Assembly: GCA_000720375.1 (NCBI GenBank) | Contig: JOAA01000022.1 | Span: forward strand, 62,001 to 126,000 | Direction: 5' to 3' | Source of the DNA: Rhodococcus rhodnii | Lineage (GTDB): Bacteria; Actinomycetota; Actinomycetes; Mycobacteriales; Pseudonocardiaceae | Length of the DNA: 64,000 nucleotides | Shown here: positions 53,501-61,979 of the stretch, piece after piece | How the letters are laid out: every line of letters starts with the position of its first letter | Numbering within the stretch: the first letter of the stretch is position 1 | The notes under the pieces: generated by a model | What the model was told of the DNA's origin: nothing | What the model saw: only the letters and a program-made list of their open reading frames with translations | Database searches by the model: none | Made by a program: the position numbers and the translations under genes

Positions 53501-54153
53501 CCCGGCGAGCGGTCAGGGGACGGGGTGAGGGCGACCCAGGTGAACGGTTGGACGAGGCCGGCTGGGGTGAGGTGTTCTTCGGAGCGGGTGTCGAGCAGGT
53601 GGAAGTGTGGGGCGAAGATCTGGGCCAGTTCGGTGGCGTTGTAGCGCACGACTGGGAGTCCGGAGCAGTGGGTTGGTCCGTGGGTGTCGAAGGTGGCGAT
53701 GATGACCTTGCCGTCGGGGGCGGTGCCGGAGCGGAGCACGTGCAGGTAGGAGTCGCGTTCGTGTTCGTCGATGAGGAAGTGGAACACGGCGCGGTCGTGC
53801 CAGAGGTCGTAGCGTCGTTCGGGTGTCCAGTCGAAGATGTCCCGGTGTAGCCAGTGCACCTGTTCCGCGGCTGGGCCGAGCCGGGCTTTGGTGTTGTCCA
53901 GGGCCACTTTGGACACGTCGAGGAGTGAGACGTCGGTGAATTGCCGGGCGAGTAGGTGGTCGACGACGACCGAGGCTCCGCCGCCGAGGTCGATGACCGA
54001 CGCGTCATGGCCGATGCGCAGAGTGTCCAGTAGTTCGAGGGTGACGGCTGGTGTCGCCTGGTACCAGCTGACGCCGTCCTCGCCTTTGGTGTCGTAGACG
54101 GTGTTCCAGTGGGCGGCGCGGTTGTCGGGTGTGGTCGGCCGGGTCACGCGCAT
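53497..54153 (-). CDS. SAM-dependent class I methyltransferase
   Basis: A 218-residue Rossmann methyltransferase. WNTVYDTKGEDGVSWYQATP precedes motif I VIDLGGGASVVVDHLL (glycine loop near residue 57). LLDVSK holds the acidic motif II, IFDWTPERRYDLWHDRAVFH motif IV, and THCSGLPVVRYNATEL a thiopurine-methyltransferase-like region. Substrate unknown: TPMT/TehB-like enzymes of this build methylate thiols, selenium or tellurium compounds. ATG 54153 lies in the 3' end of the radical SAM gene (10-bp overlap). Last full gene of the six-gene operon. Confidence 0.88.
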   Translation of the reverse strand: MRVTRPTTPDNRAAHWNTVYDTKGEDGVSWYQATPAVTLELLDTLRIGHDASVIDLGGGASVVVDHLLARQFTDVSLLDVSKVALDNTKARLGPAAEQVHWLHRDIFDWTPERRYDLWHDRAVFHFLIDEHERDSYLHVLRSGTAPDGKVIIATFDTHGPTHCSGLPVVRYNATELAQIFAPHFHLLDTRSEEHLTPAGLVQPFTWVALTPSPDRSPG

Positions 54154-55157
54154 CGGAATGCCTTCCTTGTGTTGTCGCGCTGTTGTGCGGTGGCTTGGAG
54201 AATGCGGTCGATTTGTGTGATGGCGGCGCGGATGGGGAGCGGGGAGTCGGTGACCCGCAGTTCGGGGTCGGTGATGCCGACCGGATGCCACCAGACTCCG
54301 TCGACGGCCAAGGTGGGTTCGGGGTACAGGTCGTCGCGGGTCAGCACGAGGCCGGAGGTGGCGAAGCCCTGCCGGGCGATGCGGCGGATCACCTGGTCTT
54401 CGGTCGGCACGCCCTCGGTGTCGAGCAGTTCGCGCAGTGCGGCCACTTCCTCGGCGTCGGCGGCGTCGATGGTGGCGGCGATCCGGACGCGGAAGCCCAG
54501 TGTTCGGGCGAGGGTGATGCCGGTACGGGCGCGGGCGAACGACCCTGCGGACCGGTGCCGGTCGTGCAGCTCAGGCGTGGCGGAGTCCAGTGAGATCTGC
54601 AGGGTGACCCGTTCGCGGTCCAGGGCTTCCAGGGTGCGGCGACGGTTGCCGCGACTGAACACCATGCCGTTGGTGAGGACGGTGACCGGCACGTGCTCGA
54701 CGACCGCGTCGATGAGTCCGCCGAGGTCGGGGTGCAGGAACGGTTCGCCGCCGGTGATCATCACCTCGGTACCGCCGTCGGTGACGAATTCCGCCACCGC
54801 CGCCTGGGCCAGCTCGATGGGCAGGTGTCGGGCGGGCGCGCGTGGTGAGGACTCCGCGCAGCAGTAGTCGCAGGCGAGGTTGCAGTTGAAGTTGCTGTAC
54901 AGCCACAGTCGGGAGCCCAGTTTCGGCGGCTGCGGCTCGACCTGGACCGCGCCCTTGCGGACCTGCAGCGGTCCGACCAGGGCGTTGCCGGTGAGCACGC
55001 ACCACGCCGCGAGATCTTCCGGCACCGACGGGCCGCCGCCGCGTACCTCCAGGATCTCCTCCGCGTTCAGCGCCTCCACCGCCGTGTGCAGTTTGACCAG
55101 CAGCCCGCTGCCGAAGTCGGTGCCGCCCGCGTCCAGCACAACATCCGGTCGCACCAT
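54144..55157 (-). CDS. TusA-like domain fused to a radical SAM enzyme
   Basis: A 337-residue fusion. Residues about 5-65 are TusA/SirA-like (VVLDAGGTDFGSGLLVKLHT, EILEVRGGGPSVPEDLAAWC). They lack the usual CPxP catalytic cysteine, where TDFGSG stands instead. The radical SAM domain follows: WLYSNFNCNLACDYCCAESS with Cys92, Cys96, Cys99 for the 4Fe-4S cluster and an extra Cys100; EVMITGGEPFLHPDLGG (GGE); VTLQISLDSATPELHD. The tail about 255-337 has no SPASM cysteine cluster. The upstream TusA gene ends 3 bp before. Radical SAM enzymes fused to a sulfur-carrier-like domain are rare; a sulfur-insertion or carbon-sulfur reaction is a guess. Confidence 0.85.
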   Translation of the reverse strand: MVRPDVVLDAGGTDFGSGLLVKLHTAVEALNAEEILEVRGGGPSVPEDLAAWCVLTGNALVGPLQVRKGAVQVEPQPPKLGSRLWLYSNFNCNLACDYCCAESSPRAPARHLPIELAQAAVAEFVTDGGTEVMITGGEPFLHPDLGGLIDAVVEHVPVTVLTNGMVFSRGNRRRTLEALDRERVTLQISLDSATPELHDRHRSAGSFARARTGITLARTLGFRVRIAATIDAADAEEVAALRELLDTEGVPTEDQVIRRIARQGFATSGLVLTRDDLYPEPTLAVDGVWWHPVGITDPELRVTDSPLPIRAAITQIDRILQATAQQRDNTRKAFRCA

Positions 55158-55160
55158 GGT

Positions 55161-55418
55161 TCAGCGCCCCCTTCGCACGAAGTAGCTCGCCGTCGGCCCG
55201 TTGTGCGCCACCTGTTCGAGCGGGTGGCCTGCCAGGTCGCACCAGGCAGGCAGGTCGATCGCGACTGAGGGGGCCTGGCTGCGGATCTCGAGGATCTCCC
55301 CGACCGCGATCCCGGTCAGCGCTCGCCGGATGGCGATGAGCAGCCCGCCGCCGCAGTCGAGCGTGCCGCCGTCGCACACCGCCGCCGGGCTCATGGCCGG
55401 GGTCATGGCCGGGTTCAT
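55161..55418 (-). CDS. TusA/SirA-like sulfur carrier protein
   Basis: An 85-residue stand-alone TusA-like protein. DGGTLDCGGGLLIAIRRALT places Cys22 at the active site, though the canonical CPxP is CGGG. GEILEIRSQAPSVAIDLPAW is the second conserved block, ending in the Cys of AWC. The fused copy next door lacks Cys22, so the two may be a carrier and a docking version. ATG 55418 overlaps the permease stop by 4 bp. Confidence 0.82.
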   Translation of the reverse strand: MNPAMTPAMSPAAVCDGGTLDCGGGLLIAIRRALTGIAVGEILEIRSQAPSVAIDLPAWCDLAGHPLEQVAHNGPTASYFVRRGR

Positions 55419-56506
55419 GACAGCACCACCAGCAGGCCCGCGCCCACCACACCCAGCACGGCGACACAGACGCCGGTGGCCGCGATCACGCGTGCCGGGA
55501 AGGCCCGTCGGATCATCAGCATCGACGGCAGGGACAGCGCCGGAAGGGTGAGGATCAGCGCACCGACCGGGCCGAGCCCGACTCCCGCGAGGGCCAAGCC
55601 TTGGATGATCGGGATCTCGCCAGCGGTGGGAATGACGAACAACGTCCCGACCACCGCGAACAAGAGAACGGCGAGCAGACCCCACTCCGCTGCTCCGGCC
55701 GGGAACAGCCAGCCACGCAGCCCGCCGAGCAGCAGCACGACGATCAGATACTCAGGCAGCAGGACCGCGGAGAGCCGGACCAGCGTCCGGAGGAATCGAC
55801 GGGCCGCGTCGCGCGCACTGGCCGGCGCGTCCGGAGTGGACGAATCATACTCCGGCGCGAGGGCCGGATCGGTGACGGCCTTGCGGGCGCCGACCAACCG
55901 ACCGATCAGCATCGTGACCCCGAACACCAGCACAGCGCCGGTGATCACGCGGACGGTGACGAACTGCCAGGGCAGCACCACGGCCATGAACACCAGCACC
56001 ACCGGATTGAGGACTGGATTGCCCAGCCAGTACGCCAAAGCCGATGACAGCGGCACGCCCCGCTTCCGGACGCTGACCGCGACCGGTGCCGCGCAGCACG
56101 TGCACATCATCGACGGCATCGACAACGCGCCCCCGGCCACCGTGCTCACTGCCGGCCCTCGGTGCCGCTGGAACATCGACAGCAGCCGACGCCGCGGCAG
56201 GAACGCCTCCACCGACGCGGCAAGCAACAACCCCGCCACCATCGCGGGCCAGATAGCCCGGCCATAGACGAGGGCATAGTCCAGCGCCGCCTGCCATGAG
56301 GGAGCCGGCGGGGTGGAGGCGTCACCATTCACGATCGACGTGCCCACCGTGTGGCTGCCGACGACGGCCGGAACCTTCTCCGCATACGGTAGCCATTTGG
56401 CCCACGCCAATGCCGCCACCGCCACGGCAGCAAACCCCAGCGTCCCCAACAACATCGCGCGCCGCGAACTGCCTGCCCGCGCAGTGACGGTGTCGGTCGT
56501 CGCCAT
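55415..56506 (-). CDS. Permease (PF03773/SO_0444-like) with CTCC motif
   Basis: A 363-residue membrane permease. Helix near 18-37, then WQAALDYALVYGRAIWPAMV and AGLLLAASVEAFLPRRRLLS. The conserved core SMPSMMCTCCAAPVAVSVRK carries Cys135, Cys137 and Cys138, and SALAYWLGNPVLNPVVLVFM follows. The second half repeats the fold (GTLFVIPTAGEIPIIQGLAL, LPALSLPSMLMIRRAFP). Relatives include ArsP (organoarsenical exporter) and SO_0444-type metal exporters; the cysteine cluster suggests binding of a thiophilic substrate. AAAGGAG lies 8 nt before ATG 56506. Confidence 0.87.
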   Translation of the reverse strand: MATTDTVTARAGSSRRAMLLGTLGFAAVAVAALAWAKWLPYAEKVPAVVGSHTVGTSIVNGDASTPPAPSWQAALDYALVYGRAIWPAMVAGLLLAASVEAFLPRRRLLSMFQRHRGPAVSTVAGGALSMPSMMCTCCAAPVAVSVRKRGVPLSSALAYWLGNPVLNPVVLVFMAVVLPWQFVTVRVITGAVLVFGVTMLIGRLVGARKAVTDPALAPEYDSSTPDAPASARDAARRFLRTLVRLSAVLLPEYLIVVLLLGGLRGWLFPAGAAEWGLLAVLLFAVVGTLFVIPTAGEIPIIQGLALAGVGLGPVGALILTLPALSLPSMLMIRRAFPARVIAATGVCVAVLGVVGAGLLVVLS

Positions 56507-56520
56507 CGCCGCTCCTTTCG

Positions 56521-56925
56521 CTATTGCTTGCTCGCCTGGTCTTCCTGTGGGGTGAGACTGACGGCGAGCAGGCCGAGGCCGAGGCCGCCGAGCAGCGCCA
56601 TCGCGGAGCGGGAACCGTCCAACCACTGCGTCCCGGCGATGTTCTGCACGAGTAACAACGCCGCGACAGCGGTGAGGCCCAGACCGGCCAGCACCGCAAG
56701 CCATCGGCCTGTTGCCTTGCCGAGCAGTCCGCCCGCGACCGCGATCCCGCCCAGGAGCAGAAGGATCACCATCATCGGCACGCTCAAGTACGCCGGTGGC
56801 GAGTACTGCACCGGTGTGTCGGCGCCGAGCGTGTCCGACCGCAACGGCACGAACCTCAGCAGTGCGGCCACGATCGCGCCTGCGCCCAGCGCGATGGCGG
56901 CGGTATCGAGCCGGGAGCGAGTCAT
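56521..56925 (-). CDS. Small integral membrane protein, 134 aa
   Basis: Four hydrophobic segments: TAAIALGAGAIVAALLRFVP, VPMMVILLLLGGIAVAGGLL, WLAVLAGLGLTAVAALLLVQ and AMALLGGLGLGLLAVSL. No family recognised. It starts in the 4-bp overlap with doxX and precedes the permease by 14 bp, so it is part of the same operon; perhaps a DoxX partner subunit. Confidence 0.8.
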   Translation of the reverse strand: MTRSRLDTAAIALGAGAIVAALLRFVPLRSDTLGADTPVQYSPPAYLSVPMMVILLLLGGIAVAGGLLGKATGRWLAVLAGLGLTAVAALLLVQNIAGTQWLDGSRSAMALLGGLGLGLLAVSLTPQEDQASKQ

Positions 56926-57440
56926 GACAGCCTCACCAACACCCGCGCCAACGGATGTGACGACGCTTGCCAACTCGGCCGCAGCACGCCGTCGACCCCG
57001 TAAGCACGGCCCGCCGCAGTGGCGAAGAACGCCAGGTGGATCAGGATCATCAGGTAGTACGCCCACGGCCACTCATGTGGCGCGTTCAGCACGGACAGGG
57101 CGATGACCATCGACTGGGCGGCTCCGATCAACGCCCACAACCGAGTGGCCAGCCCGGCCAACAGGAACGCACCGAGGCCGGCTTCGACCAGCAGGGTGAT
57201 CCAGCCGAACAGCGTCATGTTCGGCAACACGACGTTGTCCACCAGCCACGCATACGGCGAAAGAACCGGACGATCCACGGCCAGCCGGGTCCAGTTCCGC
57301 AGCCCTGCGAAACCCTCGGACGGATCCTTCCACGCCACGTTCTGAATCCACATATACGCGACGCCGACCCGGGCCAGCGCGAGCAACCCACGGCCCAACC
57401 GCGACTCCACACCCGCCACCTTGGAGGCGACCACGGTCAT
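56922..57440 (-). CDS. DoxX-family membrane protein
   Basis: A 172-residue DoxX/DoxD-like protein. LGRGLLALARVGVAYMWIQN, with four helices in all, LLVEAGLGAFLLAGLATRLW (family core), and EWPWAYYLMILIHLAFFATA. DoxD/DoxX were first described as subunits of archaeal thiosulfate:quinone oxidoreductase; many bacterial members act in thiol stress. First gene of the operon (doxX, membrane protein, permease, tusA, tusA-rSAM, methyltransferase). An inverted repeat lies 43-63 bp upstream. Confidence 0.88.
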   Translation of the reverse strand: MTVVASKVAGVESRLGRGLLALARVGVAYMWIQNVAWKDPSEGFAGLRNWTRLAVDRPVLSPYAWLVDNVVLPNMTLFGWITLLVEAGLGAFLLAGLATRLWALIGAAQSMVIALSVLNAPHEWPWAYYLMILIHLAFFATAAGRAYGVDGVLRPSWQASSHPLARVLVRLS

Positions 57441-57482
57441 CGCAACCCCTTTCGTCGCTACGAACCAAACCCCGACACGAGC

Positions 57483-57503
57483 GGCCGATCAACCATCTCG
57501 GCC
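57483..57503 (-). promoter_or_regulatory. Inverted repeat upstream of doxX
   Basis: GGCCGA-N9-TCGGCC (57483-57488 and 57498-57503) lies 43 bp upstream of the doxX ATG in a promoter-like position. It could be the operator of the six-gene operon; no regulator gene is adjacent. Confidence 0.4.
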
Positions 57504-57919
57504 ATTACGAATCTCTGACATCAACTGGCAGACGCATCCGGGCCTGAGGGCGGCATAGTGACTCGGCATGGATGCGACGGAGTGCACGGCCTGGTGGGGC
57601 GCGAGGGTCAACGCCGCGTGAGCATGGTGAAGGTGCGATGGACGGTTCGTCCACGACGGCCTACACATCCACAGAAACGGCCAAGATAAAGGCGTCGTCG
57701 GAACAACTCCCTGGCGAGACGACCTCGCCATCTGCCCTAAGTAGACGGTGGGGGTACCCGCCGGCCTGGCACCGGGCTTTCTGATAGTCCACTGTGGATG
57801 GTTGACGTAATACACCCGTAAGACCCATCACACCGATCAGCGGTGCCGCCGCGCGGGGAGATCACGGCATCGTGTTGATGCCCTGTTTTCCGCCGCAGAA
57901 AGCGAAAGGACTCCATGCT
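57504..57919. other. Intergenic segment between doxX operon and MIP channel
   Basis: About 415 bp without a supportable gene; the open frames here lack start signals and family resemblance. AAAGGA at 57905-57910 is the ribosome-binding site of the MIP gene. No riboswitch-like fold recognised. Confidence 0.5.
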
Positions 57920-58648
57920 GTGGATACTGCGTTGTTCCGTCGGCTGACCGCCGAACTGGTCGGCACAGCCATCCTCTGCCTGTTCGGTATCGGCGCCGCC
58001 GTGTCCATCACGGCAAGCGGCACCGGTCCGTCCGGGTTGCTGATCGTCGCGCTCGCGCACGGACTCGCGCTCGCCGTTGCGATCTACGCTTTCGGCGCGA
58101 CCTCCGGTGGCCACTTCAACCCGACCGTCACCCTCGCTTTGGCCAGTCGTGGGCGGTTCGCCTGGCGCGAGGTGCCGGCCTACCTGCTCGCTCAGTTACT
58201 CGGCGGAATACTGGCCGCGGCACTGGTTTATGCGGCCTACGCCGGCACGGCGATCGACAGCGGCCTGGGCGCCACCACGTTCGGCCAGGATGTCGGCTTC
58301 GGGCAAGCGCTGGTTGCCGAAGCCATCGGCGCGTTCATCCTCGTTACCGCGGTCTTCGCCCTGGCAGTTTCCCCGACCGCCCCGAAAGGTGTGGCCGCAC
58401 TCGGCATCGGGCTGGCCCTGGCCACGCAGATCATGGTCTTCGGCCCGCTTACCGGCGCCTCGGTCAACCTGGCCCGCACCCTGGGGCCCGACACTGTGCT
58501 GTCGCTGGCCGGCGCGACCGTGGCGTGGTCCCAGCTCATCCTCTACCTCGTCGCGCCTCTGATCGGCGGCCTGGCCGCGGCGTTTCTCCACGACGGCGTT
58601 ACTCGCCGGCGACGCGCCGTACCCGAAGCCGCCACCCCAAAAGCCTGA
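57920..58648 (+). CDS. MIP/aquaporin-family channel with altered NPA boxes
   Basis: A 242-residue major intrinsic protein with six helices. The start LFRRLTAELVGTAILCLFGI is typical. The two half-helix boxes are HFNPTVTL (NPT, not NPA) and GASVNLARTLGP (NLA, not NPA). The Ar/R arginine after the second box is kept. Such changes widen or alter the pore in plant and bacterial MIPs that pass metalloids, ammonia or other solutes. GTG 57920 has AAAGGA 9 nt upstream; the in-frame ATG 57872 is less likely. Confidence 0.88.
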   Translation: MDTALFRRLTAELVGTAILCLFGIGAAVSITASGTGPSGLLIVALAHGLALAVAIYAFGATSGGHFNPTVTLALASRGRFAWREVPAYLLAQLLGGILAAALVYAAYAGTAIDSGLGATTFGQDVGFGQALVAEAIGAFILVTAVFALAVSPTAPKGVAALGIGLALATQIMVFGPLTGASVNLARTLGPDTVLSLAGATVAWSQLILYLVAPLIGGLAAAFLHDGVTRRRRAVPEAATPKA

Positions 58649-58649
58649 C

Positions 58650-58853
58650 ATGTCCGGCACCCAGCCGATCGCAGACACACCACACCAACAAGACAGCCCA
58701 TCCGACGCCCCTGGTCGCTGCATCATGCTGTGCCTGCGCTGCCAGGCGCCCGAAGGATGGCAAATCGACGGTGTCACGGTGCGTTTCCGCCGGTCGTCAG
58801 AACCCCATCAACCGGCAGCCAGCTCGGAATCACAACCAGGAGGTCACGAATAG
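58650..58853 (+). CDS. Uncertain small ORF, 67 aa
   Basis: Starts 2 bp after the MIP stop and ends overlapping the next start (TAGTG). Polar, with CIMLCLRC in the middle and no family resemblance. Could be a real short gene in the transcript or chance reading. Confidence 0.25.
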   Translation: MSGTQPIADTPHQQDSPSDAPGRCIMLCLRCQAPEGWQIDGVTVRFRRSSEPHQPAASSESQPGGHE

Positions 58854-59227
58854 TGGGACGGAGATTTGTCGCGGTGGGCGCGATCACTGCCGGGATCGTG
58901 GTGTTGACCGCCGGGCCGGCCACTGCCGCGACGCCGGACTGGGAAGTGCTGGCGACGCCGAATCCGAGGACCGGGCACAACGTCTTCGCCGATGTATCCG
59001 GTGTTTCGGGCGCCGATGTCTGGGGTTTCTTCGGGCCAGAACTCACACCGCCGACCGACGTGGACGAGCAGACCCGGATGCTGGCCTTCTTGGGACGGGC
59101 AGCGTGCAACCGGTGGGGATCGCGCGGCGGCCGGTGTCGAACTCCTGCAGGGCGGCACCGACCGCTGCCGCGACGGTCATTTCGAAGACCTCGTCTTCGG
59201 AATGACCAGCCGCAAGCAACTGCTTGA
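58853..59227 (+). pseudogene. Truncated secreted protein
   Basis: GTG 58853 with AGGAGG upstream opens a signal peptide (VAVGAITAGIVVLTAGPATA), then WEVLATPNPRTGHNVFADVS and GVSGADVWGFFG. This is like the start of secreted beta-propeller-type proteins. From about 59.05-59.10 kb the frame is only antisense to the CMD remnant. The rest of the protein is missing, so this is a 5' fragment joined to unrelated DNA. Confidence 0.6.
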
Positions 59228-59961
59228 TCGTGCCGTCGGTGATTCGGCTGGGAGTGTCGCGGACCAGAGCGGCGTAGGACTTCCATGGTTCGGTCAGCGA
59301 CTCACCGGTTGCCGCGGACGTACGTAGCGCCGGTGATGTCGTGGCGGGTGCGTCGAAGACCGCGTGACGCAGGTTCTCGACCATGTCACCGTGATCGGTG
59401 TACGTGCCTTCGGCGAGCAGGAACGCGGGGAACCGATAGCCGAACCGATGCAGGGCGCGGGTTCCGCTCTGTAGCTGGCCTTCGCGTAGTTCGAACCCGA
59501 AGGCGAGGGCGAGCCGGTTGACGACGTTCCACACCACACCGACATGCAGCGCCTCCAGCACTGCCTGCGCGGATAGCCCGGCGACGAGTTCGGCGTTGTC
59601 CGGGGTATCGAGAAACTGGCGGATCGCTTGGAGTTCCGGCCGTGCTGAATCGGGCTGGTCGGGGTCGATCTCGCCGTGGGAGGCGATGCGGACGAGTTCG
59701 GTGTGGGTGACGAAGCAGAACGAGCATTCGTACCGTTGCGCTGTGGTCATCGCCAGGTATTCACGTTCGCCGGCGGTCCAGTAGGACGGTCCGCGCATTG
59801 CCGGGGTGGTCAGGTCCAACAGGGCGCGAGTGAGGAAACCTGGCCGGTAAAGCAGCGTCTTTGACGATGTCCGGGTTGTCCACTCGCGACATGGTCGCGG
59901 TCATTTTCAAGAACAGCTTCGCGCGTGTGCGATGTCCGTGATCAAGGATAGACAGTCTCAT
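59043..59961 (-). pseudogene. CMD-family (peroxidase-like) gene with a frameshift
   Basis: The N-terminal part MRLSILDHGHRTRAKLFLKM starts at ATG 59961 and breaks after DNPDIVKDA (about 59861). The other frame then gives LLYRPGFLTRALLDLTTPAM and the CMD core YWTAGEREYLAMTTAQRYEC with CSFC (CxxC) and THTELV. One missing base would restore the frame. The C-terminus looks nearly complete (VGAALQEFDTGRRA) before unrelated DNA. ATG overlaps the stop of the ECF sigma remnant (ATGA), so the two formed one operon, as is usual for CMD genes next to ECF41/42-type sigma factors. Confidence 0.75.
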
Positions 59962-60600
59962 GTGGACTCCGTCGTATCGAGAGCGAGCAGGCGGCCGGTG
60001 AGGAAGCGCCGGTCGGCTGGGCTGGTGGCCAGTTCGTGCGCGCGCCGGTACGCCGCCGCGGCTTCATCAGCACGACCGAGCCTGCACAGTAGAATCGGCG
60101 CGAGCGGCGTGCATCAGGTGGTACTGGTCCAAACCGTCGATGGTGTCGATCAACGCCAAGCCCTCGGCGACCGTGGTGGCCATCGCGACTGCGACCGCGT
60201 GATTCAACGCGACGACCGGAGACGACGTCATCGACAGTAGTTGCCCGTAGAGGGCGGCGATACTCGGCCAGTCGGTCTGAGCGGTGCTCACGGCTTGGGC
60301 ATGCAGCACGGCGATCGCAGCTTGCAGCTGATACGGCCCCGGTGCTTCGTAGCGCAGTGCTCGGTCCAGCACGGAATGGCTTCCGCGATTTCGTTGTGGT
60401 CCCAGCGGGATCGGTCTTGGTATTCCAACAACACGATGTCCCCGACCGTGTTGTGGCGGGCGGCGGAGCGCGAGTCGTGCAGCAGCAACAACGCGACCTG
60501 GCCGAGCGCTTCGGGTTCGTCGGGCATCAGGGCGGCGATCAACTTCGCCAACCGGATAGCCACCGCGTACCGGGCGACGGCGTGCCCGACCGTAAGGCTG
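59958..60600 (-). pseudogene. ECF sigma factor C-terminal remnant (DUF6596 type)
   Basis: Three frames carry successive parts of the C-terminal domain. First, IRLAKLIAALMPDEPEALGQ and LLLLHDSRSAARHNTVGDIV lead to DRSRWDHNEIAEAIP. Next, LDRALRYEAPGPYQLQAAIA leads to LYGQLLSMTSSPVVALNHAV and YHLMHAARAD. Last, CRLGRADEAAAAYRRAHELA leads to RRFLTGRLLALDTTES. Shifts lie near 60370 and 60085. Sigma-2 and sigma-4 are absent: the 5' end abuts the K+ channel 3' end near 60.6 kb. Confidence 0.75.
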
Positions 60601-61615
60601 TCGTGAGTTCTTCAGTGCCCAGCCGCCGCGGGCTCACGTAGTAGAGGACGGCACCAGGTGGCAGCTCGGTGTGCCAGCCAGGGTTGACGATGAGGCGACC
60701 GTGGACGCTGACGGCGAGCAGAGTCGCGCCGAACCGACGACCGAGCGCCATCTGGCAGTGTTCGACGATGAGTGGGCCCAGCGACCGTGATAACCGGATG
60801 GAGTAGGTGTTGGCGCCGTCGGGCGACATCAGCTCCGCATAGACCTCGGCGATGCCGGGAGACGTCAGTTCCTCGGTGATCATTCGAGGTGTGTGCCATT
60901 GAACGCAGCGGATGTTGCCGTCGACGTACCGCACCAACTGGGCACGTTCCATGTCGCGCAAGGCGATGACGATGTGCGCCTTGGTGTTGAGGTGGTTCAC
61001 GGTGACCGCGATGGCGAGAGCCTCGTTGTCGTCCCTGGCGTCGACAAGAACGGTGCGCGCACGGTGAACGCCCGCTCTGTTCAGTACGGTTTGGTCGGTC
61101 AGTTCACCGCGGACGAAGTCGATCTCCTGGTCCGGCATCGGGTGTGCTGTCGTTTCGTCCCATGCGCACAGGACCAATCGCTCGTCCTTGGCCTCCGCGA
61201 TGAGTTGAGCGACGATTCGCTCCGTGCGTCCTGGTATATAGCCCAACAGTGCGATGTGGCCGGCGGCGGCCACAATGATCGTTCCTTGCATGCGTCGCCC
61301 TTTCATCCGTTCCAGCATCGACGCCAACTTCGTGAACACCGTCGTCAGGGTGGCGATGCCGCCGACGATCACGTAGCTGCCGACGACGTGCCCGGCTGCA
61401 GTCTGTGGGTAGAAGTCGCCGTAGCCGACAGTCGCTGCGGTCACTACGAAGTACCACCAATAGTTCGCGGGCTGCACGAGCTCGTTTTCCGCTGGTTCCG
61501 CCAGTGCCATCAGCGGCCAGCTGGTCACGAACACGAAGAGGATGACCGCGGCCGGGGTAACCCAGCTGGTCAGCGACGCCAATCGGGTGAGCAACCGCGA
61601 GAGCATGTACAGCAT
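60539..61615 (-). CDS. Potassium channel with RCK (TrkA_N) domain
   Basis: A 358-residue ion channel. Two membrane helices (about 18-38 and 80-100) flank the pore loop WWYFVVTAATVGYGDFYPQT with the K+ filter TVGYGD. A cytoplasmic RCK/TrkA_N domain follows (GTIIVAAAGHIALLGYIPGR, VNHLNTKAHIVIALRDMERA) and then a TrkA_C-like tail with LPPGAVLYYVSPRRLG. Layout as in MthK/Kch-type ligand-gated channels. The last 20 or so residues (SGTPSPGTRWLSGW) run into the sigma-factor remnant, so the original 3' end may be altered. Confidence 0.88.
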   Translation of the reverse strand: MLYMLSRLLTRLASLTSWVTPAAVILFVFVTSWPLMALAEPAENELVQPANYWWYFVVTAATVGYGDFYPQTAAGHVVGSYVIVGGIATLTTVFTKLASMLERMKGRRMQGTIIVAAAGHIALLGYIPGRTERIVAQLIAEAKDERLVLCAWDETTAHPMPDQEIDFVRGELTDQTVLNRAGVHRARTVLVDARDDNEALAIAVTVNHLNTKAHIVIALRDMERAQLVRYVDGNIRCVQWHTPRMITEELTSPGIAEVYAELMSPDGANTYSIRLSRSLGPLIVEHCQMALGRRFGATLLAVSVHGRLIVNPGWHTELPPGAVLYYVSPRRLGTEELTTALRSGTPSPGTRWLSGWRS

Positions 61616-61979
61616 GGCGTGACGAGTTAGACCTCTTCCAGTACTGACCGCAAGAAGATCTGGGTTCGTGCTCCAGTTCGTAGAACATCAGCACTCGATC
61701 GGAGATGGCCCGGGCAAACTGGACTGCATGCACGACTCACGGCATCGTCATATCGATGGACCGCCAAACCCGAACGCACTTCTCGTCGTTCGCCCATCGG
61801 TCACGGATCGACCCTAAACGGCGGATACCGATGAGGTCAATCTATTGCTATATGCAAGAGTTGCATCGACGATGCGTAGACGTGCTGATGTGGCTCGATG
61901 CTACGTGCTCCAGCAAGCCGGTCAGGAGGATGTTCCGGCGCCGGAAGGTAGCGTTGCTGCCGACACGGTCCCAGCTCGG
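61616..61979. other. Gene-free segment upstream of the K+ channel
   Basis: About 360 bp containing only short frames, one with TMRRRADVARCYVLQQAGQE that I do not recognise. It presumably holds the channel promoter on the minus strand. Nothing else supportable. Confidence 0.4.

Noticed and set aside
53497..57440. Naming the operon an arsinothricin (arsQML) cluster
   Set aside because: The radical SAM protein has a canonical CxxxCxxC and a TusA domain and the permease motif is CTCC; resemblance is only in the kinds of enzymes, so no such name is given.
57489..57815. 108-codon minus-strand frame upstream of doxX
   Set aside because: No start signal, no hydrophobic or family pattern, and it covers the probable promoter regions.
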